Assembly: GCA_021018995.1 (NCBI GenBank)
Contig: CM037585.1
Coordinates: 84,420,646 to 84,484,645, forward strand
DNA length: 64,000 nucleotides
Reading direction: 5' to 3'
From: Chloranthus sessilifolius
Taxonomy: Eukaryota; Streptophyta; Magnoliopsida; Chloranthales; Chloranthaceae
The notes under the pieces were generated by a model, which worked only from the letters and a program-made list of their open reading frames with translations, was not told the DNA's origin and did not search any database. Each line of letters starts with the position of its first letter. The first letter of the stretch is position 1. Of this stretch, positions 58,955 through 64,000 are shown one piece after another. The position numbers and the translations under genes are program-made.

Positions 58955-60740
58955 TGTATATTATTTTAGCTTGTTTTCAATTCCTTACTTGTATCTCGTA
59001 CATTTCTTTTTGGATATTATTAACATTTTGTTTTCCGTATCTGTGTCTCTCTTTGTGCATAATTGTTCTATATTTTTTTACCTCACCCTTCTCATTGTTT
59101 CCATGCTGTTTGAACAATGAGGACACTGTTAACTTAGGTTTGGGGGTATGGCAGGTGTGCCAATGGAATGAGTTAATGCTAATGCAGCTATGTTGAAAAG
59201 GAAAAGTTTTTGCAAATAAAGTGATTTCCCACCTGATATTTGATAAAAGAGGAAATTAAAAACTTTTTGAAACTGAAATATGTTGTAGTTTTAACCATTT
59301 TTCATGAAGCAAATGTCAAGAGTTTTCAAAAAATTGATGTTTAGTGAACCTGAAAGGAGAGAAAACTGTGAGGATACACCCCAGAAATTTGATGGAAGGC
59401 CATACCCAGTGAGATTTGGGCCTGAAAAATATTCTTTGAAGAGTGTCTTGGCAATTTTTCTGCTCTAAGGACTGATTGGATCTAGTTTCGATCACTAGAA
59501 GTTAGGCAAATCTAAATTAAAATAGCTTGATAGCATTCACGACATTGAAGACATGAAGTAAGGCCATCTCTTAGACAGTTTGAGCTTAAAATTTCCCACC
59601 TTTGAACTGCCCTTCATACACACCTTTGGAGCCCTAAAAATCCTAGTTTTCTTTGATGAAAATCAGAAAATTTGAACCCAAAACCTTTTGACCTGTTTCA
59701 GTTCACCCTCAATCTGAGAAATCAGGAAATAGAAGGAAAAGTGAGGTTAAAGGCTCAAGTTTTGACAATTTGGTGAAAGAAGAAGAAAATACATTTGAAG
59801 GCAAGTGTGATTCATAGTGGTGGCATTCCAACCCTTATAAGAAAAAAGAAAAAAAAAAAAACAGAAAAATAAAACAAAAGAAAAGAGAAGTCACTTCATT
59901 TGAAAATCTATAAGAAGATAAGAAGCTGATGAAGCTGATCACTTCAAGTCTGTAAATTCAAAAAGAAAATGAAGATGTGCTGAAATGAAGAAGGTTGAGT
60001 TGTAAATCACCTCCTTTCCTCTACTAATTTCTCAATTTGAATCCTTTTTACCCCTTTATTCTTTTGTAAATTTTACCCATAAGCCACATTAAAACCCAAT
60101 AAAAAGACCCTACTGATCTGAAATGGATTGAGCTGTCATGTGGAGATGAGGATTTGTTTAATCTATGGTCAAAAGAGTTAGAAAATTTCAGAAGTTAGAG
60201 CAATGGCTCTGCTCATGCTTGCAGTCCTATTTGAGGGCTGTAACTGCTCTTGAGCTGTGTGTAATGATGCACCCTTCTATTTTTATTGTGAGTGATAGCC
60301 CCGGTAAGGTTTGGGTCAGAAATCAAAAATTGATTGGGGCATTATCAAAACAAAATTCTTAAATTAAAGGTGGGCACTGAATTAATTTTCAGGCACAATG
60401 CCTTGACATGAACTGATTGATGATGAAGGAATTACAACAGAATTTCAGGTTTTGAACTGGTGATTTTTCTGCTAAGAATCCTCTAAAAACTGAATGGACA
60501 TGGTGTGGAATTTATTTTATTTACTTAAACTCTGTTTTAGCATGTTGCATTAGTACTAACTGATTTTGTTGGAGAAGTTTGTGGGTACCTTCACTGAAAA
60601 CCCTCGGGAGACTTCCCTCCTCCACTAGGGAGCACCTAGGGGTTTAAAAGGCTTGATGCATATGCTAAATGCATCTTTGCTCCCTACAAAAGTGGCATTT
60701 TAGTTTTCTTTATTCTTCCTTTGCTCAGGGACTAGCAAAG
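58955..60740 (+). other. E3 3' untranslated region with conserved blocks
   Basis: No gene. The 5' part has TGAACAATGAGGACACTG and a second purine tract TAGGTTTGGGGGTA (59135-59148). Blocks at 60205-60310 and 60575-60700 are strongly conserved with E2. A-rich run at 59842-59862. Confidence 0.7.
59135..59148 (+). other. E3 second polypurine tract just after ORF3
   Basis: TAGGTTTGGGGGTA, almost the sequence of the primary tract, 180 bases after the ORF3 stop; E2 has the equivalent at 18197-18212. Confidence 0.65.
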
Positions 60741-60756
60741 CCTAGGTTTGGGGGTG
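60741..60756 (+). other. E3 polypurine tract
   Basis: CCTAGGTTTGGGGGTG immediately upstream of the 3' LTR. Confidence 0.85.
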
Positions 60757-62734
60757 TGTTAATTAGTGAAAAATGCTAGTTTTCACCCTTTAACCTGACC
60801 TGTGATAGACCTGTGAGTAGACTAATAAATGCGTGTTGAGTATGTTTTGTAGATAGCAGTAAAAGGCAGTCATAGTGCAAAAATTCACCCAAAATGCTTC
60901 ATAAGAAGGTCCATCTCTCAGTACAGCTCAGACCCAACAATGGCACACAAGAGGGTTGCACACCAATGCCCACTTGAGGCATGCAACAATAGTAAAGCAA
61001 TTTTGAAGAAGTGAAAACAGGCTAAAAATAACCTATCGAGAGGTTATTGGAACCTATCGATAGGATCTGAAGGCTAAAAAAGGAAGAAGTCATGAAGATG
61101 GGAGAATTCGATAGGATCCATAACCTATCGCGCAGTCAGAAATAAGAAGGGAGCATCCTATCGACAGGTTTCCTGAGCTTGAAGAGAACCTATCGAGAAG
61201 TCTGAACCTGTCGATAGGAGCTAGAAGCAAACCTATCGAAACTTATTGCGCAAGAGATCAACTTTTCGAAAAGATCCTTCAACCTGTCGAATACACCAGA
61301 TGAAGGCTGCGGATGCTGGAGCTCTATTGGAACGATCAACCTATCGAAACCTATCGAAAGGATCCTGAATCCTAGCGAAAGGAACAAAATGCCTACTTGG
61401 AACTTGTCGAAAGCTTCAGGAACCTATCGAAATTGACTGAAGGACTTCTCAAAAGAGTTGTTGTGCACACGCTGCAAATTGGTGACCTACTGCACGCAAT
61501 TTGAGGCAATCTGGTGAGTGGCACAACGGTTTTAGAAATGCCCTAGAAAACCCTAACCGACAAACGTGCTTTCTCCCAACTCTAACTAACTCAGAGGACC
61601 TTCTAGAAGGGGAATAAAAAGGGAATAACAGAATCAGCCCGGATGAGCTGTGATTGGCAGGAAAAACATATCTGATGCAGAGGGGGAGAGATATAAAAGG
61701 AGGGAAGTTGCTAGAAAAAGGTGGACCATTCTGGAGATCAGAGCTTATATCAAAATTTTCTTTCGAATTCATATTCTTTCTTTTAGCCCAACTATGGTTG
61801 GCTAATTTCTCGGGAGCAGCAAGGAGTGAGGTTGGACCTGTAATTGGGGAAGGTTGAGAGTGTTATTGAGGGTCAGATGATGCACAGACTACAAATCTGA
61901 GAGTATTTCATTGTATAGTGAGTTTATTTCAATGCAGTGTTGGTTTTATTATTTTAATTAGATCCATAGTTCATCTGGTTTCGTTTGGTGCTTGATCGGA
62001 TTTGTGTAGATGGGAATAAGCTCACCCACTTAACTGGTAGACCTCTTGGATACCATTTGATCTCCCTAGATCTGATGTTCCTACAATTGCCTATGTCTGT
62101 GGCCTGGCAGTTGCAGCATTTGTAGTGATTATAATGTTCTGATGGAAACCTGAGAATGGAGTGAATCTATTAGATGATCTGTGACCATTGAAGTGGATAG
62201 ATCATAGCCTTAAGATCAATCCAAATCTCTGGCTTAGATTTGATTCTTCTACCCTATAGTTGTGCTTGTAGCCAGATGAGGGATTGGTGCACTTTGAACT
62301 CTTTGTAACACTTTCAGCTCAACCCAATTGCAGCAAGACCAAACTCTAAGCTACTTCTCTCCATTTTCTATTTTTTATTTCACCAAAAATTCCCCTCAAT
62401 TGTAAGATCTGAGCTCTAGACTTGATCCCATTTCATTTCTGCATTTAATTGTGTTTCTGCAGTTTAGTTTAAAGTGACAACCCCTTAAAACCTCTCCTCT
62501 TCCATTTGCTATTTTAGTATTAGGTAGGGTGCCAGATCTACTATAGATATGGAGATTTACTTGATTTTCAGCTCACATTTCCCTGTGGACATTCCCTTAC
62601 TCTTTAAAACTTGCTACAATAGGCCCTGAACACTTGCAGGTATGTGTGTCTGCTTGCTTTGGTGTGTGCCACCAATAGATCCTTTAATTGTGTGATTTTA
62701 ACCCTCTTTTCAAACCCAAGGCAGGAAGTCAACA
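60757..62734 (+). repeat. E3 3' LTR
   Basis: 1978 bases, TGTTAATTAGTG to AAGTCAACA, uninterrupted. TATA box ATATAAAAGG at 61691-61700, downstream of the palindrome cluster. Hairpin GTGAAAA...TTTTCAC at 60766-60786. It gives the empty-site sequence for both insertions in the 5' LTR. Confidence 0.96.
61020..61450. repeat. cluster of CCTATCGATAGG-type palindromes in E3 3' LTR
   Basis: About 14 motifs with central TCGA, mostly AACCTATCGAAAGG or CCTATCGATAGG (61026, 61050, 61105, 61156, 61187, 61205, 61231, 61260, 61282, 61329, 61339, 61401, 61421). They lie upstream of the TATA box. Confidence 0.9.
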
Positions 62735-62828
62735 CTATGCCCAACCACAACCAAGGAACCCGGTCCAGGTCACCACTATAGATCTGCCCGGTCAATCCTC
62801 CTTCTAGCTCTCCACATTAGTCACTCAC

Positions 62829-64000
62829 ATGCAACCCTCTAATACTTTTGCTACCCCTGTGAGAGTTCCTTCACCCCCGCATCCCTTGGCCTTGATCACT
62901 CGCATCGTCCTGCCGAACCCACCGCCTTACCCAAAATTCACCCAAATACGGGTGCACTCCTTTAGGGCTCGAAGGCCATTCCTCCATAGCTACTCACCAG
63001 AACCTTCAACCCCTCTGAATCCTGAACCAACGCCATTGCCACCCCCGTCGTCTGATTCTGAGCCCGAATATGGAGATCATGTTCTTTAAATCGTGACCTA
63101 AATTGCCACATGGGTAGATAGTTTCACTAGAAAGACTCCAAGCCAAGAAAATAAAACAATCGAATGTTTGCTAAACGTAGGAGAAAGTGAGCAAGAAGAA
63201 CATTGTAACTCATGCGAGACAGTGGTCTCTGCTTTCCTAGAAGAAGAGGATTACACACAGTACCTCTCACCATGGAGTGACACAATGCAAGTACGTGCTC
63301 CAACCTCGAATTTTACTCACTTCACAGATACATCAACGTCGAGAAATGTCGGGTTTGGTCAACAACTGACTTGCCTGATTCTTAAATCAGGAACCAATTA
63401 TCCACCTCTGCCTTTCCCTCGAAATAAGGATTTCACAAATGTACAACCACCAAAGGGGAACGTGAGAGAAAGAGAAGTTAACTTGCCACCCCCACCTCAC
63501 ATTATCCCTCTACCAATCCATGCACCTCAACCACTCCAACCACTTGCACCCAAGACTCATCGGCCAGGCAAAGAAATTACACTCAAGCCAAGGCAAGAAT
63601 ATGACCTTCTGCGACATCTCCAAAAGATCCTGGCCCAAATATCTATACTAGAACTCATCAAGAAATTGCCTGACCATCACCAGTTGTTGATAAGGACACT
63701 TGAAGACACACAAGTGGACGAGGACACAACATTTGATGAGCTTCATCAAATTGCCTCGGTCATGGCGCAACCTCCGACACTCACTTTCACAGACACAGAC
63801 ATGCCCAAAGAGTCCCTCCGTGGAAGTGCGGCTGCCATATACCTTACAGTCATAATTAGAGGATCCTCTGTACCCCATGCGTTGGTCGATACAGGAGCAG
63901 GACTCAATATCTGCCCTATCACAATGTTAAAGACGCTTGAATACATAGAGCAGGATGTTAGGCCCTCAGCACTATCTCTTATAACCTATGACGGCTCGCG
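62829..64000 (+). pseudogene. E5 gag end and protease, continuing past the window
   Basis: Frame open from 62829 with stops only at 63087 and 63099, then uninterrupted to the window end. A Pro-rich tail is followed by YDLLRHLQKILAQISILEL with LIKKLPDHHQLL, the conserved Tat pre-protease helix, and by the aspartic protease ALVDTGAGLNICP (63882-63920), whose DTG is intact. 62740-62828 is the continuation of gag from 14606. Confidence 0.9.

Larger units (their letters stand above)
14612..62734 (+). mobile_element. E3: Athila-type element carrying three nested insertions
   Basis: Plus-strand Athila. Its 5' LTR is in three pieces (14612-14773, 29032-30621, 32698-32846) because E2 and a solo LTR inserted in it; its internal part runs from 32847 to 60756 with E4 inserted in the integrase. 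Order: tRNA-Asp primer site, gag-protease, RT-RNase H, integrase, ORF3, polypurine tract, 3' LTR 60757-62734. The first base pair of the 5' LTR is mutated (TATTAATTAG for TGTTAATTAG). Without insertions the element is about 15 kb. Confidence 0.94.
11314..64000 (+). mobile_element. E5: degraded Tat-type Ty3/Gypsy element, split by E3
   Basis: A plus-strand element starting with an LTR (TGTAGACACCC) and gag at 12835-14611. It is interrupted by E3 (14612-62734) and resumes at 62740 with the end of gag and the protease, running off the window. The reading frame crosses the E3 insertion when one CTATG is removed. LTR start, CHHC-like knuckle and protease LVDTGAGLNICP are typical of Tat. It is the host of all later insertions to its right. 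Confidence 0.88.

Overview
The window is a block of nested Ty3/Gypsy-type LTR retrotransposons from a plant nuclear genome. I found no host protein gene, rRNA, tRNA gene or CRISPR array. The plant assignment rests on the families present: one chromovirus with a C-terminal chromodomain and a tRNA-Met primer site, several Athila-type elements with tRNA-Asp-type primer sites, and Tat-type elements with an extra archaeal-like RNase H. I cannot name the species.

Layout (E = element). E1, minus strand, 1-10962: chromovirus (Tekay/Del-like) whose 3' LTR is cut by the window start. 10963-11313: a scrap of an Athila RNase H (E6), the oldest layer, hit by E1 on its left and E5 on its right. E5, plus strand, 11314-14611 and 62740-64000: a degraded Tat-type element. 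E3, plus strand, 14612-62734: an Athila element inserted in E5 gag with a perfect CTATG target duplication. Inside E3 are three later insertions: E2 (minus-strand Athila, 14774-29026, duplication ATCTC) in its 5' LTR; a solo LTR (30622-32692, duplication GTGGA with one mismatch) in the same LTR; and E4 (plus-strand Tat, 38446-54851, duplication CCTTT) in its integrase. Four insertion junctions are therefore resolved to the base, and the order is E6, then E5, then E3, then E2, solo LTR and E4. E1 is younger than E6 but its order against the others cannot be fixed.

The coding parts are gag, protease, reverse transcriptase, RNase H and integrase in the usual order, all interrupted by stops or frameshifts. 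Three elements (E1, E2, E3) also carry a third ORF downstream of pol. It resembles the family annotated as 'putative plant transposon protein' and starts with a basic, nuclear-type tail rather than a signal peptide.

The most interesting pattern is around this third ORF. In each of the three elements the pol-ORF3 spacer holds a cluster of short palindromes with a central TCGA, and the same element-specific palindrome is clustered again in that element's own LTR: CGCTCGAGCG in E1, CTTTTCGAAAAG in E2, CCTATCGATAGG in E3. A TATA-like box lies about 330 bases before each ORF3 ATG. The Tat elements show neither the third ORF nor the clusters. I read this as a candidate self-recognition or anti-silencing module (nuclear ORF3 protein plus cognate sites plus its own promoter); the function is inference. 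A second notable point is a 149-base GT-AG intron candidate in E1 between gag and protease. Splicing it joins the gag frame exactly to the pol frame, and retaining it ends translation after Gag.
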